A stretch of 64,000 bases of DNA from Acanthosepion pharaonis (GCA_903632075.3 CAHIKZ030000126.1:2118501-2182500), one strand, 5' to 3'. Positions 11,620 to 22,899 are shown, counted from the stretch's first letter. A program made the numbers and translations. The notes: generated from the letters alone by a model not told the origin.

Positions 11620-12016
11620 AAAATGTCTACTGTTTTTAACAAGGTTGATTGCCCCATCTTCACAGATGACTGCCATCTTGCCCATCAACTCCTACATTCA
11701 ATCTAGATCACTGTTTCCTCTAGAATTAATTCAAAGTTGGCTCTTCAAAGCAGCATCTGATTTGCAAGGCCTATAGCATAGATAACAGATGTGCTCCAGA
11801 GTCTAAACAAGGTTAAGTGGATGTTGCTGTGGTAGGTCATCCTTGTGTACCACCATATACCTATTCAATCCAAATGTCGATTCCCTGCAGATCACACATG
11901 TAGAATCACCGGGTCATGGTAGTAACACAGACTGAGGTCGTCTCTCATGTGATTTCAGATGATCAGCTTTTGACAGTAGGATACGACCACATGTCTCGCA
12001 TTTCCAGTTATTCTTG
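11620..12016 (-). pseudogene. Degenerate C2H2-like zinc-finger coding relic
   Basis: From 12,016 downward the minus strand gives 'WKCETCGRILLSK' with 'DHLKSHER', then 'CVICRESTFGLNRYMVVH', then 'CYLCYRPCKSDAALKSQL'. These are three successive Cys-X2-Cys units with His-containing ends, broken by a TGA between units 1 and 2 and a TAG before unit 3. Finger 1 has a shortened Cys-to-His spacing. Finger 2 has Tyr where the first His should be, and finger 3 lost its His residues. Similar fingers sit in some retrotransposon proteins and in host zinc-finger families. Without a neighbouring RT in frame I cannot say which. Certainly non-functional. Confidence 0.55.
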
Positions 12017-12063
12017 GGATATTCTTTTTTTTAACAATACATGTTTTAAAGAACAATTTCTGC

Positions 12064-12098
<35 letters not shown>

Positions 12099-12181
12099 GA
12101 AATAATTATTCTGGCAATTATTTAATATATTTGTTTAGAACAGAAAAATATATTAAATAATTGCCAGAATTAATTCATTTC

Positions 12182-12230
<49 letters not shown>
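12064..12230. repeat. Palindrome bounded on both sides by TA arrays
   Basis: Inverted arms 12,096-12,132 and 12,145-12,184 (about 37 bp, a few mismatches) surround a 12-base loop. A TA array lies outside each arm (12,064-12,097 and 12,184-12,228), so the arrays can extend the pairing. Confidence 0.85.
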
Positions 12231-12231
<1 letters not shown>

Positions 12232-12370
12232 ACTGCCAAAAAACTACAATCTGTCCTTTAGGTGGCCATTATATAACTGAAAATATTGTATACTGAGCTA
12301 TCATATATTTCAGTAGCAATGGCAAATTTTATATTGTATCCATTGAAAATCCTTGGAAATTTCATTTTTA

Positions 12371-12545
12371 TCATCATCGAATGACTTCAGGCAATGTAAG
12401 ATACATGAATAGCACTGCTCCTTCTAAATATTTCTGGCAATTAAAGAATGATAGCAATTACAGTACACCCATTATCACATGGAATATTGTAACTAAAACC
12501 AAATCATACAATAGGAAAGGAAATAGATGTAATTTATGCCTTGTA
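12371..12545 (+). pseudogene. Penelope-like GIY-YIG endonuclease fragment
   Basis: Reads 'GNVRYMNSTAPSKYFWQLKN', then 'TPIITWNIV' and 'CNLCLVEKLYPFLF'. This matches the end of the PLE nuclease: the 'T.LSkYiWelK' helix, the 'I.W.I' strand and the 'C.LCL.EK' zinc-like motif. The catalytic GIY and YIG strands would lie upstream of 12,371 and are unreadable. The open frame starts inside the domain. It may belong to the same ancestral element as the plus-oriented arm at 11.1 kb, with the SINE and TA arrays inserted between. Confidence 0.7.
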
Positions 12546-12592
12546 GAAAAATTATACCCTTTTCTTTTTTAATCTTCTGTTTACTTATATTA

Positions 12593-12595
<3 letters not shown>

Positions 12596-12640
<45 letters not shown>
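12596..12640. repeat. (TA)n microsatellite
   Basis: TA run of about 43 bases directly after the PLE fragment. Confidence 0.95.
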
Positions 12641-12641
<1 letters not shown>

Positions 12642-12983
12642 GTATGTCCATTTATTTTAATACAAATGTAAAAAATGTAATCCCTGTTTATTTTAAATAT
12701 AAAATATGAATCCTGTCTATTTTAAATAAAAACAAACAAAAAACAGTAATCCCCATATAATATATGGACTGCACCAACATTGTGTTAACCAAATATTGTT
12801 AGCAAAATTTAAATGCTGTAACAGTAAGTCTCTACTCAGCACCTGACGATTGTCTTGTGCATAAAACTCTAAGTTGTGCTAATGGTGAGGACAAAAATGT
12901 ATATTTATTAATATATACTTAATAGCTCTGTTATATTACATTGAGCACTATTTTATTAACACAAGCACTCAGTGTACAATATC

Positions 12984-12984
<1 letters not shown>

Positions 12985-13035
<51 letters not shown>

Positions 13036-13038
13036 ATA

Positions 13039-13071
<33 letters not shown>
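12985..13071. repeat. Compound (TA)n(TG)n(TA)n microsatellite
   Basis: TA array, TG block, then a second TA array. A small hairpin ('acctatttat' near 13,306 with its complement near 13,345) lies downstream. Confidence 0.9.
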
Positions 13072-14181
13072 GAACAATTGATTATTTAATTAAGATATAA
13101 ATCCAATTAAATGCAGGTTATCATTGATTTTTGTTGTATCTTTAAATAAAGTTACAAACAGACAAAGGTAGTACTTGAGTGAAAGGATGTTTGGTTTTGT
13201 CAAATAACAGATGGATTACAGTGTATGCTTGATTTGTCATGCATATGTTTGTTACATTTTTAATAAGACCCTCAAAATATAAGATATATATCTCTCTATA
13301 TATACCTATTTATCACAGTCTGTTTATATCTATCATAAATAGGTAGACATTGCATTTTATATAAGAGGATTTCTTATCCAAAATATTTAGTTGGTTTGAA
13401 TTGGAAAGAGACATTTTCATTCATTAATTTTTTAAAAGTAACTGTTATAAACACGTTTTTCTTTGGTATTAACATTCATGATTGACTTCTTTTGTATTGT
13501 ATTTTATATTTTTTGAGGAATTTTTTGTGAGCTGGTGGTGATGTGCAGAACCTCTGCACAGAGGATGACTTTTTTATTTTGGGTTTTCTTTCTTAATGTT
13601 CACATCCGGCTGACATGTAGAGTGAATCAGGAAGAGATCTAATTTGAAGTAGAGTATGATATTACTAACTGTTAGGTATTTTCATAGTTTGATAATCAAT
13701 GTCAATTTCAAGTCAATAGTCACTGTACTGAATTTTTCTTATCTAACAGGAGATTTTTTTTCTTTTTTAACCATCAAACTTCATTTTTTATTTTACAAGA
13801 GAAATTTGATGTTCTATATAAAAATGATCATGGCTTGTCTCATGGCAGAAAAAGTTGAGCCTTGTTTGCAATGACTGTAATCAAGGTTTCAGCCCAGGTA
13901 AAAGGTCAGGATTTATTATATATTATATATGTAAAATAATTCAAAATAATAATTAATAAGAAAATCAAAGTTTTTTATAAAATGGACAGGTTAAAGCAAA
14001 AAGAAAAATTAATAACAAAGAGAAGCATAACAAAAAATAATAATACTGTAAAGTGGAAATATCTAAATAAAACCTGATTAACAAAAAAGATGGTTAAACT
14101 GGTTTATTGGTCCTCTCTCATCAAAGCTAAATTGAGGACAAAACAAAATGTGCATAAATCCCTTTTTTTTAAAAGTTTTGT
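13072..14181. other. Unassigned AT-rich DNA
   Basis: No gene seen. The open frame at 13,656-13,874 is hydrophobic low-complexity sequence with no family features. Confidence 0.45.
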
Positions 14182-14440
14182 TACATTGGTCATACTAGTA
14201 CATGCCTATCTAGACAACTCACATCACAACTACACAATCATAGCTTAATTAGGGCTCATTTAAACACACATGAAAAACTAACAAACTCTATCCAAAACAT
14301 ACTAGTAGAAAATACAAGCATAATAACCCCATCCACATATAAAAAAGATTAAAAATAATAGAAGCCCTAATAATAAAAAAGGAAAAATCAACACTCTGTA
14401 ACATTAACTATGAACATGGTCACAATGTGCTGACTGTTGG
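14182..14440 (+). pseudogene. Penelope-like GIY-YIG endonuclease relic, one frameshift
   Basis: Begins with a clear YIG strand, 'YIGHTSTCLSRQLTSQLHN', followed by an H-rich helix ('RAHLNTHEKL') and 'IQNILVENTSII'. A single frame change near 14,343 moves the reading to 'KRLKIIEALIIKKEK', whose IEAL supplies the expected catalytic Glu helix, and 'NINYEHGHNVL' closes the domain. It differs clearly in sequence from the PLE nuclease pieces at 12.4 and 20.1 kb and may be another PLE lineage. No RT is visible upstream. Confidence 0.7.
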
Positions 14441-14679
14441 AAATTAAATGATTCCTATAACTTCAGACACATACATAAAATCTCACACATTCAATTAAAA
14501 GTAAAAAGCACCAGTGATAATGACAAAATGAATAGCCAAAAGCACTCGGATATGCAAAACATTTGGATAGTTTGTACATAATCTGTATCCAGAAAGAAAA
14601 CACTTACACAAACACAAGAAAAATTAAATAAAAAGCTTAATTGTAATACCTTGTCATTCATCTTTGACAAAGCTTTTGA

Positions 14680-14715
<36 letters not shown>

Positions 14716-15550
14716 TCTGTATTTAGTCAGCAAATATTATTAAAAATAACAGAGATTTTGTGTTGATTAATTTTAATGATTGACTTTTCCAAATTACAAT
14801 TATTCTTTCTCAGGCAAAGAGGAAATTCTGTCAGAAATTATCCAAAGTTCATTTGGGAAGAAAAGTGCAAGAAATTATAGTTCAAGCTTTTGACTTTCTT
14901 AAGTCATTATCAGGATAGGTTGAGACAATTAGTGAATTTTGTAGAACTAATGAGTATAGTGAGGTGTGATGTGTATGTGTGTGTTTTAAGATAAACCTAA
15001 CCGATTATAATATTTATTTATTTGTTAATTTACATCTTTTGTATTAATCATTATTTTGGATTATTAACTAATAATTGCTTTTTATAAAACAGACAGATTA
15101 AAACAAGAAGAAAAACAAGGTAATTAAACATTAACCCTACTAAGATCTTCTGTGGTACTAAAACCAAACTTATAAGAAAGTGTTTTACTGATACCAATAA
15201 AAGTTCAAATCATATCAACATTATTTTTATGAGCAAATCTCAGGCTCGAATAATTATTTTTTGAATGCGAAATATGTTCAATGGAGAGTTAAACAGTCAC
15301 AAAATAAAAAGTTTTGACTGAAAATAAAATAACAAAATTGAAATACTTGGCTTGAAAATGTCATAGCATTGAGGATTTGTCCTGTGATAAATTTCAGTAA
15401 ACAACAATGACCTTAAAGCCTTTCACTGAATAAATAAAGAAATTTCAAACATTTGTAAGGCCTGATCTTACTATAAAATTTGTCAGTCATGACAGCTGCT
15501 TATGTTATGTCTAGAATGACATTGGAGTTGGCATTTTAACATCTGCGTAG
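14441..15550. other. AT-rich DNA with one TA array
   Basis: Unassigned apart from the TA array at 14,682-14,714. Confidence 0.5.
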
Positions 15551-15554
15551 TTCA

Positions 15555-16275
15555 AATATTTGTATCTTGGTTTTGATCTCAATCAATTTCCTTTTTTTTT
15601 TTAACAGTTGGCGTTTAAAAAAGTAGGAAACTTATATAAGAATAAAGTGTTGTTGTCAACACTGGAGTTTGAACACAGATCACCTGAGAGCAAACACAGG
15701 CAATCCCATTTTAAATAAGTAGATCATGTGATAGTAAAAGAGATGTATATATGAAAATTAACATGGCGTCTAAGGGATCACTATATGGATTACCATTCAG
15801 CTCATTATTCAGTGGTTAATGTTCGAGTGAGTATTATCAAACAAGTACTATTAGTGTGAGTGTTATTCAAAAGTATCTGACACCAGTATTGTTCAACGGC
15901 GTTACTGTAGTTGTATCTGCGATTACAAAGTCTCTGCTACAACGAGCATTATGAAAGTGACAAGTAATTGTTGATATAACAAAAGTGGCAACAAGTGTTT
16001 ATTGACATCACAAAGGAAACATTTGTATCATTGTTTTGATCTCAATTTAATTTTCCTGCATCTTCTAGCAGTTGGAATTTTAACAGTAGGAAACATTTGT
16101 ATCTTAGTTTTTGCCTCATTTAATTTTCCCATTTCTTCTATCAGCAACTTAAAAGTTGAAAGCATTTGTATCTTTGTTTTGATCTCATTCAATTTTCTTG
16201 TTTCTTCATGCAGTTAGCCTTTTAACAGTAGGAAACATTTGTATCTTTGTTTTGATCTCATTCAATTTTCCTCTT
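15555..16275 (+). repeat. ~73-bp minisatellite interrupted by a 382-bp insertion
   Basis: Units begin 'atttgtatc' and end 'agtaggaaac'. Starts lie at 15,555, 16,021, 16,095, 16,164 and 16,237 (spacing 69-74 bp after the insert). The first unit is separated from the others by 15,632-16,013. Unit divergence is moderate, so the array is not recent. Confidence 0.8.
15632..16013. mobile_element. 382-bp insertion with 7-bp direct repeats
   Basis: AGGAAAC at 15,625-15,631 is repeated at 16,014-16,020 on either side of sequence unlike the minisatellite. The insert starts with a TATA-like 'ttatataag' and has a short palindrome 'gttgttgtcaac' near 15,650. It has no coding potential and is unclassified. 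Because each minisatellite unit ends in the same 7 bases, the target duplication is likely but not proven. Confidence 0.5.
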
Positions 16276-16515
16276 CCTTGGAGCTCAGTGGCCAATATTT
16301 GCAAGTTTCAGATCTATTATCTTACCCAGCACATTATGGGTCATTGAGACGGAATAATCTCCCAGCCTTACACTTCTGTAGAATCACATTTCTGTTGTGG
16401 AAATTGATGAACATTCATTGTTATATAAAAGGATTGACATTACATCAACACCCTTTTCTTTGTTTCTAACAAAATTTTCCTCTTAATAATTTGTTTAGCT
16501 TACTGAGTTTATATT
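16276..16515. other. Unassigned DNA
   Basis: Short non-repetitive stretch, nothing recognised. Confidence 0.4.
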
Positions 16516-16582
16516 AAATGATAGCTACCTCCCTTAGTATAAATCCCATCAAGATTTATACTAAGGGAGGTAGCTATCATTT
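16516..16582. repeat. Perfect 30-bp hairpin
   Basis: Arm 16,516-16,545 is exactly the reverse complement of 16,553-16,582, with a 7-base loop 'ccatcaa'. A transcript would form an unbroken 30-bp stem. It does not look like the short TA fold-backs elsewhere. Confidence 0.95.
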
Positions 16583-16884
16583 TTTAGTCTGACATATTTC
16601 TTGGTTGTTAAAAACAGTTTTCATATATGTGAAATGCATAAGTGAAAGAAATGAACCTACCTTACATAATTCAAGCTCGCCCTGAAGTAGGCTGAAAAAA
16701 GTACCAACCAAAACATGATGATAAAAATATTAGAATGTTAATCTCATGGATTCATTGAGCTGACTCTGCCCAATGCTTGTTCAGTCATTTCAATTTCATC
16801 GCTAGCTTTTTCTCCGATAATTCTCTCAAGGAAAAGATGTTGAATTGCCTTGATCATAGTTTTGAATTTGGAGTTGTCCTCATA

Positions 16885-17095
16885 GATTAGTAGCCTTCTC
16901 AAGGCTTAAGCAACCAGTCTACCCTACTATTTCTTTTATTCATAGTTCGAAGGAGAAAAGATGGATTCATGCTTTTCCCATAGCCATTAGTGTAAAGTGA
17001 ATGTAACAGCTTTGGATGGAATTTGAACTCAGACCACCAATTCCATTTATCCACATCAAAAACCCTTACACCATCCATATTTCTACTTTTAGGTG
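16885..17095 (-). mobile_element. SINE copy (same family as 60.8 kb)
   Basis: On the minus strand it follows the reference copy at 60,768-61,045: the B-box region ('gaatttgaactcaga' in plus orientation), the 'cattcacttt' block and 'aggatgaatcc'-like block, and the 'gggtagactgg'-like segment. Heavily diverged. Confidence 0.6.
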
Positions 17096-17099
17096 CCTA

Positions 17100-18960
17100 A
17101 TACAAGGTGTCGTAAGACAATAATTGGTGGGAGTTTGGAATTTTAGAGATGGTCCTAATAAAAGGAGGGAGGTTGGAAAATTATTCAATGTGGGTCAAAG
17201 AGAGTCAAATTAATAAAAGATAGGGGTTGGAAAAACTTCCTCAAAATATTAAACATCAACCCCACCATCTATTTGATACCTAAGAGCACTTCTGTAATTT
17301 TGAAGATTATGAAAAGTCTTTTTTAACCAGAGATAATTCTAACATAGTCCATATAAGAATATAAGAATATTTACTTTTGGTATCATCTGGAGTCGTTCCA
17401 GACATAAAAAATTTATGAATGAAAACATGACTATATAATTAAAGAATTTTTGACTGATTGCCAACTTTTCTGGCTGATTAACATATTAACCTGCCATAGT
17501 TAATGGTCTATAGATTGGAGTTTGTCCAGCAACATAAGACGGTCACATGATACATTTCTTTTCAATCTTAAAAATTGTTGACAATTTCAACTCACATAGA
17601 ATCATGCAATCATTTTTGAACGGTTCATCTTGCTGGAACCTTAACTTCTTTTTGAATTTTCTGGGATGAGAAGTTAATGTTATTTACATACTTACATTTA
17701 TTTATCATTATTTGAAAATGTTGTGATACTAACAACAAAGATGATAGTCTGAATATAAATAATAAAACCCTAATTATCGGATATTTTGTCAATGGATAAT
17801 TCTTTTGTTCTTTTCGTACAGTTAAGACAAATTAAGAGTCAGCACTCCACTCAACAAAGTGCAATAAATTCTAAGCTTAAAAATATAACTATAAACATGT
17901 TAAAGAGATTGTACAAGTCTGCTTAATGACTAGGATAGTTGCATATTTCCCAACAATACCAAAAGTTGATGTTCCAGACAAAAGTTTTAAGGTAGTTAAG
18001 CAGGCTCTTCCCATTTAATTGTTGCAGTCCTTAGCTCTCTATTTTCTTCAGTTTATTCTTGTGTTGTCATCAACTCAGTTTAGTAAATACATACTAAAAT
18101 ACTGCCTTTGGTAGCCTTGACCTAATATCAAGTTACTGCTTATATCATTTACTTGCAAATGATAATTATCAGTCAGCCTAAATACTACTATTAATTAAGA
18201 TTAATTAACATTAGATTATTAGCCCTGATATGCCACTATAGCAGATGGAGAGGGGTGCAGATAAATAAAGGATTCTTCACTGCTTATTTCCTTATTTATT
18301 TTATTAAGAAAACTCATAGAAATATTTCTGTAATTAGCAGTTAATAGATCTGTAGTTATCTCCCTTTGACATACACTTTTTAGTCAGTTTCTACTTAATT
18401 AAAACTTACTTATAATCTTATTATATTAGGAATTGATTTATTTTCTAAGTTAGAGCTTTTTAATGATATTGTGCTAACAAAATTTGTACTATAATGTGCA
18501 GTTTTGTTGTTACATGCACAGAAAAATGCAGAAAGAAGATCACAATGACATGAGTGAATGCTGAAAAGTTTTCAGCCAAACCAACTTCCTAAAACCAATA
18601 TTCTGATGTTTAGTCATTGAAATATTGATTTTAGGAAGTGGGATAGGCTCAGAACATTGCAGCACCTCCTTGTAATGATAAATAAAATGCTATTGGAAAA
18701 GAAGATACTTGCTTGTGAATTTTATTTTAAGTGCCACATGCTTAATCCAATAAACATCTTTAGTGCTAGCGGTAGAGATAATAGAATAATCTTGAGTGAT
18801 CTTAGGGGGTCATGGACACTGAAATGAGACAGAAGCCATTACGAGCGATTTGTGGAGTGAGGAGACAGCTCTCATTTGAGTAGGGGTACCACATGTATTG
18901 TAGCTGCAGTAGAAGTGGTGTTTCTTGGGCAAGATAGCCTGATGAAAACCAACTCTCTCA
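17100..18960. other. Unassigned AT-rich DNA
   Basis: No gene, tandem repeat or recognisable transposon domain seen. Confidence 0.45.
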
Positions 18961-18964
18961 AGGT

Positions 18965-19065
18965 CAGTTTGGAATTCAGAGTTACATTCTTTGAGACCAG
19001 TTGCCACCCAAGGTTATAGAATCCAGTCTGTCCTGCTATTTACCCATGGCTGGGGAGAAGAAGAG
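18965..19065 (-). mobile_element. SINE fragment
   Basis: Shares with the SINE family (plus-strand view) 'agaccagttgccacccaagg', then 'tatagaatccagtctgtcct', and 'gctatttacccatggctggg'. This is the 3'-side body only; the tRNA-like head is missing and the copy runs into a short TA stretch. Confidence 0.6.
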
Positions 19066-19161
19066 AAAAAATATATATATATATTAATGAAAGCAGAGTC
19101 CTTAGAAATCCATAAAAATTTATTTCACGCCCATCTCTTCAGAGCAAGAAAATTTACAACA

Positions 19162-19234
19162 TTTGTTCTGTTCTTACAATGAGTTCTGTTTGAATTTATA
19201 TCCTCTTTGGAATTATCCCTACTAATTATCAATA

Positions 19235-19286
<52 letters not shown>

Positions 19287-19360
19287 CACTTGGTAATTAG
19301 TAGAGATAATTCCAAGGAGGATATAAATCAAAAGAGAGCTCAATGTAAGAACAGAGCAAA
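19162..19360. repeat. TA-centred palindrome flanked by direct repeats
   Basis: Arms 19,162-19,242 and 19,282-19,360 are about 80 bp, imperfectly complementary, with a TA array of about 40 bases at the hinge. Outside them, 19,087-19,160 and 19,368-19,460 share 'agtccttagaaatc' and 'atctcttcag' in direct orientation. Confidence 0.8.
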
Positions 19361-19483
19361 TATAATAATGAAATTGGAGTCCTTAGAAATCAATTTAGAT
19401 GATAATTTATTTCTTGTGATCAGGTGGTTATCTCTTCAGGCCAAAAATTTACAAACATTTTTGGTCTGAATTTTTGGTCTCTG

Positions 19484-19487
<4 letters not shown>

Positions 19488-19520
<33 letters not shown>
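19488..19520. repeat. (TA)n microsatellite
   Basis: TA run of about 32 bases. Confidence 0.9.
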
Positions 19521-19526
<6 letters not shown>

Positions 19527-20041
19527 GCAGCAGCAAAAAACAAAAATTACCTCAACATGGGAATAGTCTATTTCAAGCCGTTCTGTACATGGCTATCATC
19601 AGCCCCTAAGTGTCTATCTTGGAGCATTACTTTAAATTTATTTTCAATGTCCTCTTCTGGTAGATGTCTTGTTAATGAGAGTGGACTTGTGTTAGCGACT
19701 GGTGGGGGGTATAAGGTATCTTATTCCTACCATGTGGTATTTCTTATATGAGCCCCAAGTATGTTTTCCTGGGATCCGCAGTAAATAGTTTTTGTACTAT
19801 AGGTGTCCAGTATTATTAATAAGCAATGGGGGATTTAAACTTACACCCGTTAAGATTAATGTAAATTAGTTGAATGATATAGATTGTGTGTAATACCAGA
19901 GCACCCAATGGAATAAATTATGCTGTCCAACACACTGATATGCATACATATCTTCATACATACATATATGTACATTTACATATCCATACATATATGCCAT
20001 TATATGTACACATACACCCCCACATATATACACATGTATTC
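19521..20041. repeat. Unassigned DNA then TACA/TATA simple repeat
   Basis: Nothing is recognised to about 19,930. From 19,935 to 20,038 the sequence is an irregular mixture of ATAC, ATAT and ACAC words (degenerate microsatellite). Confidence 0.6.
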
Positions 20042-21540
20042 TTATGTAATTTTGAATCTATTTCTATGTCTACATTTCGTGATTAGTTCTCTCCATTGAT
20101 TTAATAGTTCGCATTGATCTTTATATTTTATTATCCTGATTTTTTCTTCTAAACATAGCTTGCACCTATCCTTAAAAATATTGGAGTTGTTTGTGAAATG
20201 TAAAATTTTCCAATTTATTTGAGGATTCAAACCCTTTTCCTGCAGTTCCCAAATTTTTTTCGAAAGGGCTGTTTGGTGTTTTAATTTTGGATTGGTGAAT
20301 AAATGTCTGTGTCTATTGATTCTCTTTTCAAATTCTCCTGCAGAAATGCTGATGTAAATATTATGGTTTGTCATATTTTCTTTAGGGGTAATGGTTGCCT
20401 GTTATACTACCCTAGTAGATCTACACTTGCCCTCTACTGGTTAGTTTTCCTTAATTCTACAATTACAGGGGGTTTCCATGTTAGATTTAGTTTTTTTTTC
20501 CCATGGAATTTACTTAAATGTAATTGTTATGGCAATTAATAATTTTTAAAATATATTATCAGTGCAGGAGTAGCTAATTTTGATCGACTTCCTGTTGAAT
20601 ATCTTATTTAGAGGATTTTTTTTGTTGAAGTGTTTAGTAATTAAATTTAGGATGTTGATACTTGACAGTTTGCAGAAGCGAGAGGTGGGGTTGAACCAAG
20701 TGATTTTTTCTTTTCCTATTTTTACACCTACATTCCACTTTTTGGGTATCAGTATTACTAATAGTGGTCACGTATTTTTTAAACCACTTTTATAGAGTGC
20801 CTTTTCATATAGTTCTTTATTCTTATTAAAGATTTTTTTATTGGACGATAGTTGACTAATCCTGGTGCAAATGGTAATGGTTATTTATCTTAGGATTGAG
20901 GTGGTTAAAACCGATATTAATATAGTTGGGCGTTTCGTTCTCTTTATGGTATGGTTTAAAGGTTTTATCATTAAGGTTAAGGGTGATATCTAGGTAGTCA
21001 ACTATTTTAAGGTTAAAGCAAAATTCAATCTTATGCCCTAGGAATTTGAAGATGCTGATAATTTTCTTTTGTAATTTCGCTGTCAGTGGACCTTTACTAT
21101 TAGGGGTGAGGATGAGTCCGTCATCTCTATACAGTCCTATTAGTTCTGGTTTTATGATTATACTAAGCACATCTAAAATGTAAAACATATTAGATCTGCA
21201 ACTTGGGCTGAGTCATACGTTCCCATGGGGACATCGAATTCATCATTCTGGTGCTTAGTTTGAGTGGAGTTATTTAGTGTTAGCAGTGAATTTCTTGTTG
21301 TTAAGATGATATTAGTTTCATCATCCATTATTTCTATATAGTTCTTTGCAAAGTTGATACTATTGACCAGGAGGTCCCGAGTGACAGAGGAATAGATGTC
21401 AATTATATCAAACAATGAATGTTGCTTTATCCTTATTCCTCATGTTAGTGAACCATTTAATAGTGGCTGACGAATCCTTCCAAAGGTTAGTACTGGTTGT
21501 GATTAGTAAATTATCGGTTATTTTTTTAATTTGTTATTTT
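20042..21540 (-). pseudogene. Penelope-like element: RT plus GIY-YIG endonuclease
   Basis: The most complete PLE in the window, 5'-truncated. From 21,520 down the minus strand reads 'LITTSTNLWKDSSATIKWF', then the RT palm start 'FDIIDIYSSVTRDLL' (catalytic motif A region), and 'FDVPMGTYDSAQVADLI'. Next come 'GLYRDDGLIL' with the paired Asp of the active site intact, 'GHKIEFCFNLKIVDYLDITL' and 'KPYHKENETPNYINIGFNH'. After a decayed linker, 20,374-20,042 gives the nuclease: 'EFEKRINRHRHLF', 'ALSKKIWELQEKG', 'NWKILH', 'CKLCLEEKIRI' and 'LINQWREL'-type end ('LLNQWRELITKCRH'). The YIG strand itself is eroded. Frame breaks separate RT and nuclease, so it is dead, but residue conservation is good. 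Confidence 0.85.
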
Positions 21541-21570
21541 TTAAAATTTTTGGTTATTTTTTGATTATAT

Positions 21571-21577
<7 letters not shown>

Positions 21578-21617
<40 letters not shown>
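21578..21617. repeat. (TA)n microsatellite
   Basis: TA run of about 38 bases between the PLE and the adjacent SINE. Confidence 0.95.
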
Positions 21618-21626
<9 letters not shown>

Positions 21627-21639
21627 CCACTCATATTCA

Positions 21640-22090
21640 AGGATACCTGTCTACTAGGGTGGCTAGCCGATCCCTATTGCAGATGCTTGCTCAGGTGCAT
21701 TTGTGTTTATTCAACACCCACAGAGCCCACCTGTGGTTTATGCTGCAACTATGCTGAGCAGACCTTATTTACAGGGAAAGAACGTGTTATCTAGTGTGAT
21801 CAACAGTTTGAACAAGGCCAGCATGCTCAACCCTTCAGCCACAATGATGCGTGACTTTGTGTTAGCACAGCTATCAACGGCACCCAAGGTATCCGTTTAC
21901 CCAATTTCACTCACAAGGCTTGGGTCAACTCGTGGTATGGTTTTCAGGCACTTTCCAAAGTTGCTGCATGCTGGGATCTTCTCACCCCAGTCTGATAATA
22001 TCAGGAAGTCTCCTTCCTGACCATGGTGAGATTTGAACCCAGATCTCATGGTCAGAGTGCAAACATTCTACCCACTTGGCCATATATAAA
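21640..22090 (-). mobile_element. Second SINE family, tRNA-derived head
   Basis: On the minus strand the head at 22,088-22,020 looks like a tRNA: 'ggccaagtgggtagaatg' (A-box region) and 'tgggttcaaatctcacc' (B-box). The ~380-bp body to 21,640 is clearly richer in GC than its surroundings. Part of the body ('ggtctgctca', 'gcatctgcaa.agggat', 'tagtc/gccaccctag') recurs in plus orientation at about 48,360-48,495, so it is a dispersed family. Open frames across it are incidental. Confidence 0.6.
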
Positions 22091-22457
22091 GATTGATAGT
22101 GAAGCTTCAACATAATGGTTTGAAAATTTAAAACACTTTTTTTTTTAAACCATCCTCTGGGTTAGATCCCACAACCACAACTTCAGTCTTGATGGAAACA
22201 AAACAGTTGCATCACGAGATATAATCAACTCAGTTGTCTGATGACATTTCAAATCCTTCAAACTTCATTCACTCAATGACAGGCCAATTAACAAATGGGG
22301 TTTCAATGACAAAATGAAAAGTTGGTCGGAAGTGTTTGTCCCAGGCTGAGAATTTGGCCTGCAATTTTGAAATGATTTGTCATTTAAATGCAATGTCCTT
22401 TTGATTTTGTTTCTTGCCTCTCATGTTTGTAATTTTTTAAATATATTTTAGTCTTTT
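22091..22457. other. Unassigned DNA
   Basis: No gene or repeat recognised. Confidence 0.4.
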
Positions 22458-22458
22458 C

Positions 22459-22500
<42 letters not shown>

Positions 22501-22610
22501 CTTTCATTCTGTTCATTATCTATCTCTCTATCTTATTCTGTTCATTATCCATCTCTCTGTCTTATTCTGTTCATTATCTATCTCTCTATTTAACTCTCTA
22601 TCTATCTATT
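22458..22610. repeat. (TATC)n microsatellite and derived ~35-bp repeats
   Basis: About ten clean 'tatc' units to 22,500, then three degenerate copies of 'ttctgttcattatctatctc'. Confidence 0.9.
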
Positions 22611-22899
22611 TTAACTAGCAATGCCCTTCACCTCTGGTCATGGCTGATTTTTTTTATAAAAACTCTCTTTTTTGTAATGAACTAATATTAATATTCCTAC
22701 TCCCGAACATCCAGTAACATTCAAACATAGCATTGTTGACAGCATTAAAAATTTATTCTCTACTTTTGTCTTCCTAATAAATGGGAGGGGTATCAAATAA
22801 GAGGTGATGAGCTTTCAGTTTGCAAAAATTTAATAAACATGAGATTCAAATAAAAGGTGGAGAAACTTTTTTTCTGAAGATAGAAAACTAATCAAAAAA

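Noticed and set aside
22022..22088. Functional tRNA gene on the minus strand
   Set aside because: Pol III boxes are present, but the cloverleaf does not close properly and the head is joined to a repetitive body, so it fits a SINE head.
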